The notes under the pieces were generated by a model. The model was not told the origin of the DNA. It made no database searches and worked only from the letters and a program-made list of their open reading frames with translations. Of a stretch of 56,115 nucleotides of DNA, positions 1-9,346 are shown one piece after another. Source of the DNA: an uncultured delta proteobacterium (GTDB lineage: Bacteria; Myxococcota_A; Polyangia; Polyangiales; Polyangiaceae); NCBI GenBank assembly GCA_903906315.1, contig CAIVJW010000351.1, forward strand, positions 1 through 56,115, given 5' to 3'. Made by a program: the position numbers and the translations under genes. Numbering within the stretch: the stretch's first letter is position 1; every line of letters begins with the position of its first letter.

Positions 1-89
1 CGGCGCTGCCCCCGAAGCCGCCCGCGCCGGCCCCGCCGCCGAAGGCCGCGTCGCCCGCGCCCCGGCCGGTGGACGAGCCCGCGCCCTGA
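1..89 (+). CDS. C-terminal tail of an unknown Pro/Ala-rich protein (partial)
   Basis: The frame starting at base 3 runs open to TGA at 87-89 and encodes about 28 residues made almost only of Pro, Ala and a few Lys, ending DEPAP. This looks like the disordered tail of a secreted or regulatory protein whose body lies upstream of the window. No domain is visible and the function cannot be named. It could also be a chance open frame, because GC-rich DNA rarely has stops. Confidence 0.4.
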   Translation, partial: ALPPKPPAPAPPPKAASPAPRPVDEPAP

Positions 90-123
90 CCGAGGGCCTG
101 GCGGTCGCGCGTCCTCCCGCGCG

Positions 124-138
124 GGTAGCCGTGCTACC
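124..138. promoter_or_regulatory. 15-bp inverted repeat just upstream of purL
   Basis: GGTAGC-CGT-GCTACC is a perfect 6-bp inverted repeat ending 10 bases before the ATG at 149. It could be an operator or a small leader hairpin. The GTG at 131 lies inside the repeat, which argues against that codon being the purL start. No known operator is claimed. Confidence 0.3.
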
Positions 139-148
139 ACCCCGCGCC

Positions 149-2482
149 ATGGAGCCTGCCCTCTTCCCCGGCGACCGCCCGGTCGACGCCGATCTCGCGC
201 GCTCGCACAAGCTCTCCGAGGCCGAATACGCGAGCATCCTCGACCGCCTCGGCCGCACGCCGTCGTACGCCGAGCTCGGCGTGCTCAGCGTGATGTGGAG
301 CGAGCACTGCTCCTACAAGAGCTCGCGCGTACACCTCGCGCGCCTGCCGACGAAGGGCCCTCGCGTCATCCAGGGCCCGGGCGAGAACGCCGGCGTCGTC
401 GACATCGGCGACGGCTTCGCGGCCGTCTTCAAGATGGAGTCCCACAACCACCCGTCGTTCATCGAGCCCCACCAGGGCGCGGCCACGGGCGTCGGCGGCA
501 TCCTGCGCGACGTCTTCACGATGGGCGCGCGCCCGATCGCGAACCTCGACTCGCTGCGCTTCGGCCGCGCCGATCACCCCCGCACGCCCGCGCTCGTGCG
601 CGGCGTCGTCGAGGGCGTCGGCAGCTACGGCAACTGCATGGGCGTGCCCACCGTCGGCGGCGAGCTCTTCTTCGACAAGGCCTACGACGGCAACATCCTC
701 GTCAACGCCTTCACCTGCGGCGTCTGCCGGCAGGACCGCATCTTCTACGGGCGCGCGAGCGGCGTCGGCAACCCGGTGCTCTACGTCGGCGCGAAGACGG
801 GCCGCGACGGCATCCACGGCGCGACGATGGCGTCCGACGAGTTCACCGCCGAGGGCCCGAGCCAGCGGCCCACCGTGCAGGTCGGCGACCCGTTCATGGA
901 GAAGCTCCTGCTCGAGGCGTGCCTCGAGATCTTCGAGCACGATCTCCTCGTCGGCATCCAGGACATGGGCGCGGCGGGCCTCACCTCGTCGTCGGTCGAG
1001 ATGGCCGGTCGCTCCGGATCGGGCCTCGACCTCGATCTCGACCAGATCCCGCGGCGCGCGCGCGGCCTCACGCCCTACGAGATGCTGCTGAGCGAGTCGC
1101 AGGAGCGCATGCTCCTCGTCGCGCAGCCGGGCAAGGAGCACCTCGTCGTCGAGATCTGCAGGAAGTGGGAGCTCGACGCGGTCGTCATCGGCCACGTCAC
1201 CGACACGGGCCGCTGGGTCATCCGCGCGACGCCCGGCCACGACCCGCTGGACCACGATCGCGCCACGCCGCGCGCTCCGGTCGTCGTCTGCGATCTCCCG
1301 GTCGACTTCCTCACCGACGCCGCGCCGAAGTACGACCGGCCGCAGCGCGACGACCTCACCATCCCGACGCGGATCGTCTTCGACCCCGCCACCATCCCCG
1401 ATCCGGCCTCGTGGGAGGCCGAGATCCTCGCGCGCGTCGGATCTCCGAACCTCGGATCGCGCCGCTGGGTCTGGCGCCAGTACGACCACATCGTCCGCGG
1501 CGGCACCCGCGCGCGGCCTGGCGGTGACGCCGCCGTCGTGCGCGTCCCGTGCGAGGCGCCCGGCGTGCGCATCGACAAGCTCCTCGCGTTCTCGTCGGAC
1601 GTGAACCCTCGCCTCTGCGAGCTCGACCCGTTCCAGGGCGCCGCGATGGCCGTCGCCGAGGTGTGCAGGAACCTCGTCTGCGTCGGCGCGGAGCCCATCG
1701 GCTTGAGCGACTGCCTGAACTTCGGCAACCCCGAGCGGCCCGAGATCATGCGCCAGTTTGCGCGTGCGATCGACGGCCTGGCGGCGGCCTGCGGCGCGCT
1801 CGCCGTGCCGATCGTGAGCGGCAACGTGAGCCTCTACAACGAGACGGACGGCCGCGGGATCCTGCCCACGCCGACGATCGCGGGCGTGGGCCTCATCGCC
1901 GACGAGGGCGACGTCGTCGGCGCGACCTTCCCGCGCGCCGGCCTCGCGGTGCTCCTCCTCGGCGCGCCGGGCGGCGGGCCGCTCGGCGGCTCCGAGTACG
2001 TCGCGGCGCACACTGGCGAGGTGAAGGGGCCGCCCCCGCGCATCGACCTCGGCGCGGAGCAAAGCCTCCAGGCCCTCGTGATCGAGCTGCTCCGCGAGCG
2101 CCCTCGGCTCCTCGAGAGCGCGCACGACGTGTCCGAGGGCGGGATCGTCACGGCGCTCGTCGAGTGCTGCGTGGCCGGCGACGACGACCGCGCGATGGTC
2201 GGCGCCACCGTCGCGATCGACGCCGCCAGCGCCGCCGGCGAGCCGCTCGCGGCCGCGCTCTTCGGCGAGGCCCCGACGCGCATCGTCGTGAGCGTCGCCC
2301 CCGATCACCTCGCCGAGGTCGGTCGCCGCGCCGCCCTGCGCGGCGTGCCCGCGACCCGCATCGGCACGACCGGCGATCCGCGCCTCGTGATCGGCCGCGC
2401 CGGAGCGACCGTCGCGGCGTTCGATCTCGACGCGCTTCGGGACGCGCGCGAGCGCTGCCTCGAGCCGATCGTCGGGCGCTGA
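149..2482 (+). CDS. purL: Phosphoribosylformylglycinamidine synthase subunit PurL
   Basis: This is the ATP-dependent FGAM synthase of de novo purine synthesis, converting FGAR to FGAM in the cytoplasm. At 777 residues it is the short PurL type, which by family knowledge needs separate PurQ (glutaminase) and PurS partners; neither is in the window. Visible hallmarks are SHNHPS near residue 98, the Gly-rich stretch after [21 protein letters not shown] near 51, and the second-half motif GNVSLYNET, giving the expected internally duplicated AIRS/PurM-like fold. I start at ATG 149; an in-frame GTG at 131 would add six residues but lies in an inverted repeat. No clear Shine-Dalgarno is seen. Identification is secure. 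Confidence 0.96.
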   Translation: MEPALFPGDRPVDADLARSHKLSEAEYASILDRLGRTPSYAELGVLSVMWSEHCSYKSSRVHLARLPTKGPRVIQGPGENAGVVDIGDGFAAVFKMESHNHPSFIEPHQGAATGVGGILRDVFTMGARPIANLDSLRFGRADHPRTPALVRGVVEGVGSYGNCMGVPTVGGELFFDKAYDGNILVNAFTCGVCRQDRIFYGRASGVGNPVLYVGAKTGRDGIHGATMASDEFTAEGPSQRPTVQVGDPFMEKLLLEACLEIFEHDLLVGIQDMGAAGLTSSSVEMAGRSGSGLDLDLDQIPRRARGLTPYEMLLSESQERMLLVAQPGKEHLVVEICRKWELDAVVIGHVTDTGRWVIRATPGHDPLDHDRATPRAPVVVCDLPVDFLTDAAPKYDRPQRDDLTIPTRIVFDPATIPDPASWEAEILARVGSPNLGSRRWVWRQYDHIVRGGTRARPGGDAAVVRVPCEAPGVRIDKLLAFSSDVNPRLCELDPFQGAAMAVAEVCRNLVCVGAEPIGLSDCLNFGNPERPEIMRQFARAIDGLAAACGALAVPIVSGNVSLYNETDGRGILPTPTIAGVGLIADEGDVVGATFPRAGLAVLLLGAPGGGPLGGSEYVAAHTGEVKGPPPRIDLGAEQSLQALVIELLRERPRLLESAHDVSEGGIVTALVECCVAGDDDRAMVGATVAIDAASAAGEPLAAALFGEAPTRIVVSVAPDHLAEVGRRAALRGVPATRIGTTGDPRLVIGRAGATVAAFDLDALRDARERCLEPIVGR

Positions 2483-2505
2483 AGCGCCTCGCGCCGCGCC
2501 CGGAG

Positions 2506-2533
2506 GCCGCCCGACGCCTGTCGTTCGGGCGGC
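2506..2533 (+). terminator. Stem-loop downstream of purL
   Basis: GCCGCCCGA (2506-2514) pairs perfectly with TCGGGCGGC (2525-2533) across a 10-base loop, starting 23 bases after the purL stop. There is no run of T after it, so it may be an inefficient terminator or simply a stabilising 3' hairpin. The -35 of the next promoter begins only 2 bases later. Confidence 0.4.
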
Positions 2534-2535
2534 GC

Positions 2536-2563
2536 TTGACGTGTAAGTAAACGTTCGCATACT
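2536..2563 (+). promoter_or_regulatory. tetR-devBCA promoter with embedded TetR-type operator
   Basis: TTGACG (2536-2541) and CATACT (2558-2563) are spaced by 16 bases and form a plausible sigma-70-type promoter. Between and overlapping them lies GTAAGTAAACGTTCGCATAC (2543-2562), an imperfect palindrome centred on AACGTT with 14 of 20 positions symmetric. An operator in the spacer 9 bases before the start codon of a TetR gene is the classic arrangement for autorepression. The stretch is clearly AT-richer than its surroundings. Confidence 0.6.
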
Positions 2564-2570
2564 TTCGGGC

Positions 2571-3182
2571 GTGGCCTCCTCCACCGTCCGCAAGCCCACC
2601 GCCGAGCGTCGCGAGGAAATCGCCGACGCCGCCCTCCGCATCATCGGCACGCGCGGCATCGCGGCGCTCACGGTCGCGACGCTCGCCGCCGAGCTCGGCC
2701 TGACGGGTGGCGCGCTCTACCGCCACTTCCCGTCGACCGAGGCGATCCTCGACGCCGTCGCCGCGCGCGCGGAGGCGCTGCTCGACGACACGCTGCCGGC
2801 CGGGGGGCTGCCTCCGCTCGAGTGGCTCGAGCGCTTCGCCGAGTCGCGCACGCGCACGGTGGGGACGCACGTCGGCCTCGCGCGCCTGATGCTCTCCGAG
2901 CAGGTGGCGTTCTCGCTGTCGCCCGCCGCCGTCGCGCGCCTGCAGGGGGTCGTCGACCGCTCCCGCGCCGGGATCGCGCGGGCGCTCGTCGAGGCCCAGG
3001 CGGCGAGTCTCGTGCGCGACGACCTCCCCGCGGCGGCCCTCGCGCCCATCGTCATGGGCACGCTGCAGATGATCGCGATGCAGCGCGCCGACACCGGGAT
3101 CCAGCGCGTCCCCGGGGATCCGATGAGCCTCTTCCGCACGCTGATGACCTTGCTCGCCCCCGCCCGGAGCCACCGCCGATGA
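2571..3182 (+). CDS. TetR/AcrR-family transcriptional repressor
   Basis: The protein has 203 residues, typical for TetR regulators. The N-terminal helix-turn-helix spans roughly residues 15-58 and includes TVATLAAELGLTGGALYRHF, whose end is the family signature. The C-terminal ligand pocket is too variable to read a ligand from. The start is GTG 2571, directly after the operator-like palindrome. Its stop overlaps the ATG of the exporter gene (ATGA), so it heads an operon with the membrane fusion protein, permease and ATPase. The likely role is ligand-relieved repression of that exporter and of itself. Confidence 0.9.
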   Translation: MASSTVRKPTAERREEIADAALRIIGTRGIAALTVATLAAELGLTGGALYRHFPSTEAILDAVAARAEALLDDTLPAGGLPPLEWLERFAESRTRTVGTHVGLARLMLSEQVAFSLSPAAVARLQGVVDRSRAGIARALVEAQAASLVRDDLPAAALAPIVMGTLQMIAMQRADTGIQRVPGDPMSLFRTLMTLLAPARSHRR

Positions 3183-4381
3183 CCACCGATGCCTCTACGA
3201 ACCCCGTCGTGCTGCCGCCCGTGCCGCGCCCTCGCGCGAAGGGCCGTCTCCGCGCCGCGGCCAAGCTGCTGATCGGCGCGGCGGTCGTCGCCACCGCCGG
3301 CGTCGCGTGGAGCGAGCGGCCCGTTCGCGTGCGCGCGGCCTCGGTCGATCGCGGCGAGGTGCGGCTCGAGGCGATCGGGGTCGGGACGATCGAGAGCGAC
3401 GAGATCGTCACGCTCGCGTTCGTTGCGCCCGGTCGCGTCGCGACGTTGCGCGTCGACGAGGGCGATCGCGTGCGCGCGGGCGACGTCCTCGCGACGCTCG
3501 ACGTCGCCGACCAGACTCGGCAGATCGGGGTGGCGCGCGCCGGGGAAGGGGCCGCGACGACGGTGATCGCGCGCGTCCAGGCCGACGTGTCGCGGGCGCA
3601 GGCGGGCCGCGACGCCGCGCACAAGGACCTCGACCGGGCGCGGGCGCTCCGGGTCGACGGGTCGATCGCCGAGGCCACGCTCGACGCCGCCGTCGAGCGC
3701 GCCGACCGCGCCGAGGCCGATCTCGCCGCCGCGATCGCGGCCGTCACGCAGGCGAAGGCCGCGGCCTTCGCCGCGCGAGAGGGCACCGGCCTCGCGGCGC
3801 GCCGCCTCGACGACGGGCGCCTCGCGAGCCCCGTCGACGGCGTGGTCCTCGAGCGCAAGCACGTCGTCGGCGACGTCGTCGGCGCGGGCACGGCCGTGAT
3901 CGTCGTCGCGTCGACTCGCAAGGTGCGCGCTCGCGCGTGGATCGACGAGACGGTCCTCGGCGCGCTGCGCGAGGGCGCCGAGGCGCAGGTCGAGCTGCGA
4001 TCCGCGAAGGGCAGCCCCGTGCGCGGCCGCGTCGAGCGCATCGGCGCGCAGGCCGACCGTCAGACGCACGAGGTGCTCGTCGACGTGGAGCTCGTCGAGC
4101 GCCCGGCCCGCCTCGCCTTCGGCCAGCGCGCCGACGTGGCGATCGGGCTCGATCGCCGCGCCGACGTCGCGCGCGTGCCCGCCGGCTTCTGCGACGTGGC
4201 GGGCCAGAGCTGCTTCGTCCTGCGTGAGGGCCGCGCCGCCCGCGTCAGCGCGACCTTCGGCCTCGCCGGCGGCGACGTCGTCGAGGTGATCTCGGGCCTC
4301 GCGCCGGGGGACGTCGTGATCGCGGCCGCGCCCGGCGCTGGCCCGATCGCCGAGGGGCGCCGCGTCCGGAGGGCGCCGTGA
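3179..4381 (+). CDS. DevB/MacA-like periplasmic membrane fusion protein
   Basis: This 400-residue HlyD/MFP-family adaptor would link an inner-membrane ABC exporter to an outer-membrane channel. One membrane anchor is seen at about residues 24-46. It is followed by a beta-strand half of the lipoyl domain (VAPGRVATLRVDEGDRVRAG), an Ala/Arg/Glu-rich coiled-coil hairpin at about 115-205, the second lipoyl half (ASPVDGVVLERKHVVGDVV) and beta-barrel segments to the end. The start is ATG 3179, overlapping the tetR stop; the longer open frame upstream overlaps tetR and is not used. Gene order MFP-permease-ATPase matches cyanobacterial devBCA. No TolC-type partner is in the window. Confidence 0.88.
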   Translation: MTTDASTNPVVLPPVPRPRAKGRLRAAAKLLIGAAVVATAGVAWSERPVRVRAASVDRGEVRLEAIGVGTIESDEIVTLAFVAPGRVATLRVDEGDRVRAGDVLATLDVADQTRQIGVARAGEGAATTVIARVQADVSRAQAGRDAAHKDLDRARALRVDGSIAEATLDAAVERADRAEADLAAAIAAVTQAKAAAFAAREGTGLAARRLDDGRLASPVDGVVLERKHVVGDVVGAGTAVIVVASTRKVRARAWIDETVLGALREGAEAQVELRSAKGSPVRGRVERIGAQADRQTHEVLVDVELVERPARLAFGQRADVAIGLDRRADVARVPAGFCDVAGQSCFVLREGRAARVSATFGLAGGDVVEVISGLAPGDVVIAAAPGAGPIAEGRRVRRAP

Positions 4382-5517
4382 ACCTCGCCCTCAAGGACGT
4401 TCGCCGGCAGCTTCCGCGCTTCGTCGCGACCGCGTTCGGCCTCGGGCTCCTCTTCGCGATCGTGCTCGCGATGGGCGGCATCTACCGCGGCATGGTCGAC
4501 GACGCGGTGCTGCTCGTCGATCGCACCGGCGCGGACCTCTGGCTCGTGCAGCGCGACACGCGAGGCCCCTTCGCCGAGCGATCCGTCGTCGCCGGGGCGC
4601 TCGAGGCGCGCGCCGCCGCGGTGCCCGGCGTCGCGTGGGCGCGCGCGTTCACCACCGTCACGATCCAGCGGGAGCTCGAGGGCAAGCCCTTCCGCGCCAC
4701 GCTCGTCGGGCTCGCGTGGCCCGAAGACCGGGGCGGGGAGCTCCCGCTCGTCGCAGGCCGGGCGCTCGAGTCCGTCCACCGCGAGCTGGTCGCCGACACG
4801 TCGCTCGGCCTCGCCCTCGGCCAGCGGCTCCCGCTCGGCGACGACACGTACTCGGTCGTCGGCCTCACGCGCGGCCTCGTCTCCGCGAGCGGCGACGGCC
4901 TCATGTTCCTCTCCAACGCGGACGTCCTCCGCGTGGAGTCCTACCAGCCGCCCGAGGCCGTGCGCCTCCGCCGCGGCGCGGGCCTCGCCGACGACGCCGC
5001 GGCACCCATGATCGCGGCCGTCGCGGTCCGCGTCGCGCCGGGTCGCGACGTCGCCGAGGTGCGCGCGCGCCTCGCCGGCTGGCCCGACGTGTCCGTCAGC
5101 TCCACCGACGAGCAGCGCGCGCTCCTGCTCTCCGGCGTCGTCGACAAGTCGCGCCGCCAGATCGGCCTCTTCCGCGCCCTGCTCGTCGTGGTCTCGGCCA
5201 TCGTCGTGTCGCTCGTCATCTTCAACATGACCGTCGCGAAGACCCGCGAGATCGCGCTCCTCAAGCTGATGGGCGCCCGCCTCTCGGTCGTCGTCCGCCT
5301 GATCGTCGAGCAGTCGCTCCTGCTCTGCGGCCTCGCCTACGGCGTTGCGGTCGCGGTCGCGCAGCTCGCCTTCGACAAGTTCCCCCGCCGCGTGGCCGTC
5401 GAGCCCGTCGACTACGCCGCCGCCTTCGCGCTCGTGCTCGCGATCGGCCTCGTCGCGAGCGCCGCGGGCGTGCGGCGCGCCCTCGCGATCCCCCCCACCG
5501 CCATCCTGGCCGGTTGA
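4378..5517 (+). CDS. DevC/FtsX-like ABC exporter permease
   Basis: The protein has 379 residues. One membrane helix (about 15-37) is followed by a large extracytoplasmic domain, then three helices near 262-285, 308-335 and 347-368, which is the MacB/FtsX/DevC topology. LWLVQRDTRGPFAE at about residues 54-67 is typical of the DevC branch. The GTG start overlaps the preceding stop (GTGA), so it should be translationally coupled to the adaptor gene. Substrates of this family include glycolipids and drugs; the substrate here cannot be read from sequence. Confidence 0.87.
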   Translation: MNLALKDVRRQLPRFVATAFGLGLLFAIVLAMGGIYRGMVDDAVLLVDRTGADLWLVQRDTRGPFAERSVVAGALEARAAAVPGVAWARAFTTVTIQRELEGKPFRATLVGLAWPEDRGGELPLVAGRALESVHRELVADTSLGLALGQRLPLGDDTYSVVGLTRGLVSASGDGLMFLSNADVLRVESYQPPEAVRLRRGAGLADDAAAPMIAAVAVRVAPGRDVAEVRARLAGWPDVSVSSTDEQRALLLSGVVDKSRRQIGLFRALLVVVSAIVVSLVIFNMTVAKTREIALLKLMGARLSVVVRLIVEQSLLLCGLAYGVAVAVAQLAFDKFPRRVAVEPVDYAAAFALVLAIGLVASAAGVRRALAIPPTAILAG

Positions 5518-5521
5518 AGCC

Positions 5522-6226
5522 ATGCCCTCCGCCATCTCCGCCCACTCGCTCGAGAAGACTTACGGATCCGGGGAAGGGGAGGTGCGCGCGCTCCGCGGCG
5601 TGTCCCTCGAGGTCGCGTCCGGCGAGGTCGTCGCGCTCGTCGGGCCGAGCGGCTCGGGCAAGTCCACGCTGCTCACCTCGCTCGGCCTGCTGGCGCTGCC
5701 CGACACCGGCACGATCCGCATCGGAGGCGAGCTGGTGGTCGACGCCGGCGTCGCGCGCGGGGACCTCGCGGCGATCCGGCGCAGCCGCCTCGGCTTCGTC
5801 TTCCAGCGATCGAATCTCGTCCCGTTCCTCACGGCCGTCGAGAACGTCGCCCTTGCGCTCACCATCAACGACGTCGACGCGCGCGACGCGAAGGATCGAG
5901 CTCACGCGCTGCTCGCGAGCCTCGGCCTGGGCGACCGATCGAGCGCGTACCCCGAGGAGCTCTCCGGCGGCCAGGCGCAGCGCGTCGCCATCGCGCGCGC
6001 CCTCGCCATGGACCCCCCGGTCCTGCTCGCCGACGAGCCGACGGCCGCGCTCGACGGGCCGCGCAGCCGCGACGTGATGATGCTCTTCCGCCGCATCGCG
6101 CACGAGCGAGGCGCCGCGGTGGTCGTCGTCACGCACGACCACCGCGTGCTCGACGCGTTCGACGGCGTGCACGAGATGGACGACGGCATCCTGTCGGAGC
6201 GCCGCTCCGGTGCCGCGCACGCCTGA
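5522..6226 (+). CDS. DevA/LolD-like ABC transporter ATPase
   Basis: This 234-residue nucleotide-binding subunit lies 4 bases after the permease. Walker A is GPSGSGKST at 41-49. The ABC signature is LSGGQAQRVAIARAL, Walker B runs through VLLADEPTAALD, and the switch histidine is in VVVTHDHR. The start is ATG 5522; the longer open frame overlaps the permease. It is the last gene of the tetR-MFP-permease-ATPase operon and would power export across the envelope. Confidence 0.92.
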   Translation: MPSAISAHSLEKTYGSGEGEVRALRGVSLEVASGEVVALVGPSGSGKSTLLTSLGLLALPDTGTIRIGGELVVDAGVARGDLAAIRRSRLGFVFQRSNLVPFLTAVENVALALTINDVDARDAKDRAHALLASLGLGDRSSAYPEELSGGQAQRVAIARALAMDPPVLLADEPTAALDGPRSRDVMMLFRRIAHERGAAVVVVTHDHRVLDAFDGVHEMDDGILSERRSGAAHA

Positions 6227-6463
6227 CGCCGCGCCGCACCCGCCCCCCGAGAGCCGCGAGCGCGGACGGTGCGACGCCGGGGAGCTTGCCGATGGGCCCG
6301 CCTCACGGGCACCTCGAAAGGCGCCGCCTGCGATGGGCTACGGTCGGCCGATCGCTCGAGGGTCGCGCAGACGACGCTGAGGCCCGGATGGCGCGCCCGA
6401 GATGGACGGCGGCCTCCGCTGGCGCAGAACGGCTGCGCGCCCGATGAGGTTGTTCGAAACGAA

Positions 6464-6495
6464 GAGGCCGGACGGTGAGCCCACCGCCCGGCCTC
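6464..6495 (-). terminator. Strong stem-loop terminator after the minus-strand lipoprotein gene
   Basis: GAGGCCGG and CCGGCCTC form the outer arms, CGGTG and CACCG the inner arms, with one internal mismatch and an AGCC loop. Read on the minus strand it lies 25 bases past the stop codon at 6520 and is followed by TTCGTTTCG. The other strand could also use it to end the exporter operon, whose stop is at 6226. Confidence 0.65.
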
Positions 6496-6519
6496 GCCGC
6501 ACGCTCGTCCGCGCGACGG

Positions 6520-7958
6520 CTACGGGCCGCCGTCGGGCGCGCCCGCGTCCGGCTTCTGTCCGCCGACGAGCTCGCCGTACTCCGCGCAGCCCCACGCCTC
6601 GATGCGCAGCTCCCAATCCCAGGCCCACGTCCAGCCCGAGTCCGCCTTGCGGATCGTCCAGTAGCTGCCGTTCGTCAGCTGAAGCTGCTTGTCGAGCGGG
6701 ATGATCTGGTTCGCGTTGAGGAGGTGGTCGTCGCCGTCCATCGCCAGGCCCGCCGAGACGATGCCCGACACCGCGCCGATGACCGTGAACACCCAGCCGT
6801 ATGCGCCCGCGACGCCCGATCCGCCGACGGCCGCCGCGCCCTTGGCGAGCTCGTCGAGCAGCTTCTGGTAGTTCGAGTTGTCGTCGTTCTCGAAGCAGTC
6901 GTACGTGACCATCAGGTTGCCGGCGGGCGACGTCGGCTCCTTCTGACCCCAGAAGATGCCCTGGCCGATGGAGAAGTCGTAGCTCTTGCCCTCGTCGAGG
7001 GCGGGGGTCATCGGCGTCACGACGATCTCGCTGCCCACCGCCGCCTCCGACTGGATGGTGCAGTAGACGATGTCGTTCGTCATGTCGTCGTAGTCCTCGT
7101 GCACCGTCACGCGCGCGACGCGCATGCGGAGCATGGGGGCGCCGCACTCGACGGTGCCGCCGGGCGGCACGCTGCCGAGGGGCTTGAGCGGCGGCTCGAC
7201 TTGCCCGGATCACCGAGCTCGAGCAGCTCGGGGTGCTCGATGAGCTTCACGTCGGCGCCCGCGCGCGTGAGCGAGCGGCGCAGGGCCGACGCCTCGCGCG
7301 GGTGCGCCGCGAGGACGCTGCGGAGCACGGTGACGAGCGAGTTCTCGTTCGGCAGCGGCTTGGGCTGGAGCGCCGCGGCGAGCGCGACGGCGGCGGGGTC
7401 GCGCGCGAGGACCTTGTTGCGCAGCCGCTCGAGGATCTTCTCGGCCGGGACCACCTCGAACGCCATGTCGAAGGCCGCCGCGTGGTCGAGCGCGACCGGC
7501 GGGATCTGCACGTTCTCGCACTTCGGGGCCTCGAGGCACGGCTTGCACGGCCCGCAATCGGCCTCGCAGGTGTGGCAGCTCTCGTCGTCGGCGCAGGTGC
7601 CGTCGCCGCACGGGCCCTGCCCGCCCACGCCGCCCGACCCGCCCGACCCGCCCGACCCGCCGGTCCCGGCGCAGCCCGAGCAGTCGTCGAAGCCGCTGCC
7701 GTCGGCCTTGCATTTCTGCACGCCGCTGCTGCCGCCGGCGCACGGGCAGGCCTCCTGCTTGCCAGGCACGCACTCCTGCTTGGGCGTCGTCGTCGTCGTC
7801 TTCGTCGTCGACCCGCCGCCGGCACCGAGGCCGCCCGCGCCGCCCAGACCCCCCACGGAGTCCGCTGCCGTCGTGCTGTCGCCGGACGCGCAGCCGACCA
7901 TCATCGCCACCAAACCACCGGCGGCCAGGAACCAGGAGCGCGGGCCACGTCGTCGCAT
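6520..7958 (-). pseudogene. Cys-rich secreted lipoprotein, interrupted by an apparent -1 frameshift
   Basis: From ATG 7958, with GAGGAGG 8 bases upstream, the frame encodes a lipoprotein signal ending MMVGC. A Gly/Ser/Thr linker follows, then two Cys-rich repeats (CVPGKQEACPCAGG and CGDGTCADDESCHTC) and a helical stretch ending LELGDPG. Near 7203-7207 the meaningful frame changes. The continuation (VEPPLKPLG, then GGTVECGAPMLRMRV and a C-terminal domain with TNDIVYCTIQ and GQGIFWGQK) is read one base out of phase up to the stop at 6520. Adding one C on the plus strand in TTGCCCGG restores one frame of about 480 residues. This is either a sequencing slip or a real recent mutation. Function unknown; probably envelope or surface. 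Confidence 0.7.
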
Positions 7959-8134
7959 GCAAGACCTCCTCGAGCACGCGCGCAGTCTCCGCGCGCAGGG
8001 CAATGCGCCAAGCGTACCAGAGGACCGCCGCCGTGCGCTCCTCCTCCGCTCACTTTCGAGGCGCCCTTGCGGGGCGATGTGCCTCGCTGTGGGATGCCCC
8101 GGGCCGCCGCGCCTCCGGACGGCGAAGGGCCGCG

Positions 8135-9346
8135 TCAGCCCTTCTTGCGCAGCCTCTCGAGGATGGCGCGCGGCGACATGGCCGCGCGATAGACGTAGAG
8201 CTCCCCGGCGTCCTCCTCGCCGAGGACCTCCTCGCTCACGCGCAGCTGCTTCGGCACCGCGAGCAGGATGCGGCTCGGGAAGCCCTTGCGGAGCAGCTCC
8301 ACGCGCTTCCAGACGGCGTCGCGGCTCCAGAAGCCGAAGGCCTCGAGGTAGACCTCCTCGCCGGTCTCCGCGTTTCGGAAGACGAGGTCGGGCACGCACA
8401 CGACCTCGCCGGGCAGCGCGAAGATGCGCTCGCTCGCGTCGACCGACCACTCGCCACCGACGCGCCGGAAGGCCTCGCAGAAGGTGTCGAGCTCCGGCGT
8501 GCTCGTCGGGGCCTCGTGCCGGCGTGCCTCGAGCCCCGCCTCGGGCCCGAGCTCGAAGACGGCGGGCTCCCGGGCCTTGCCCCAGACGACCTCGGCGACG
8601 AGGCGGAAGCTCGCGCAGGCGAGCACGCTGGGGAGGAAGATCGCGAGCTTCAGCCCGTAGCGCTGGACGGAGTCGAAGAGGCTGAACGGGCCGTCGAGCG
8701 TGATCGTGTAGCCGCTCGTCGGATCGCCGGTCACGACGTGCAGCAGGCCGTGGAAGCGCGCCGCGCGGAAGAGGCGCCGGTAGCGGTCGGGCGTCTCGCC
8801 GGAGACGTGGACGGTGACCTTCGACGCACGCAGGAGCACGCCCTGCGCGAGCGCGAGGTTGTACCGCTCGACGAGCTCGTCGCCGTCGATCGTCTCGAAG
8901 CGCTCGAGCCGCTCGGCGTCGCGCAGATCGGCGTAGATCGCGGCCTCGAGGGCCTCGACCGTGGCGCCGAGCGTCGCGGCGGCCTCCGCGAGCACCGCAG
9001 CCCGATCGAAGGCGTCGCGCACGTCGAGCGCCCGGTGCGCGCGCGCGGACGCCTCGAACACGGTCTGTCGCACGGTCTCCGGATCGAGGGCGCTCTTCGC
9101 GGCGAACTCCGCGCGATCCTCGAGCAGCTTGCGCAGGCCCAGCGCCACGACGCGCAGCTGCGCCGGCACCTCCACCGCGTCGATCGCGGCGTCGAGCTCC
9201 GCGCGCGAGCAGCCGACCATGGCCTCGAACGCCGCCACCATGCCGGCTGCGATCGGCGCCACGCGGACGCGCGCCTTCGCGTCGAGGAAGCGCGGGACGA
9301 GGCCGCGCGCGGTCTTGCGCACGCGGACGAGGTCAGTGGTAAGCAA
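8135..9346 (-). CDS. DUF790/Bax1-like nuclease partner of XPB helicase
   Basis: The protein has 403 residues. It carries the DUF790 pattern: an N-terminal helical region, the signature DELVERYNLALAQ near 157-168, and a C-terminal nuclease-like core with VPDLVF (Asp320) and EVYLEAFGFW (Glu335), resembling the PD-(D/E)xK arrangement of archaeal Bax1. Bax1 is known as the structure-specific nuclease that binds archaeal XPB in nucleotide-excision-like repair. Here the gene overlaps the helicase gene upstream by 14 bases and uses a TTG start inside it, so the two should be translated together. The exact catalytic Lys is unclear by eye; WKR near 346-348 is a candidate. Confidence 0.85.
   Translation of the reverse strand: MLTTDLVRVRKTARGLVPRFLDAKARVRVAPIAAGMVAAFEAMVGCSRAELDAAIDAVEVPAQLRVVALGLRKLLEDRAEFAAKSALDPETVRQTVFEASARAHRALDVRDAFDRAAVLAEAAATLGATVEALEAAIYADLRDAERLERFETIDGDELVERYNLALAQGVLLRASKVTVHVSGETPDRYRRLFRAARFHGLLHVVTGDPTSGYTITLDGPFSLFDSVQRYGLKLAIFLPSVLACASFRLVAEVVWGKAREPAVFELGPEAGLEARRHEAPTSTPELDTFCEAFRRVGGEWSVDASERIFALPGEVVCVPDLVFRNAETGEEVYLEAFGFWSRDAVWKRVELLRKGFPSRILLAVPKQLRVSEEVLGEEDAGELYVYRAAMSPRAILERLRKKG

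Noticed and set aside
134-2671. An 845-residue minus-strand frame opposite purL
   Set aside because: No recognisable motif and Arg/Ala/Asp-rich composition; purL on the other strand is certain.
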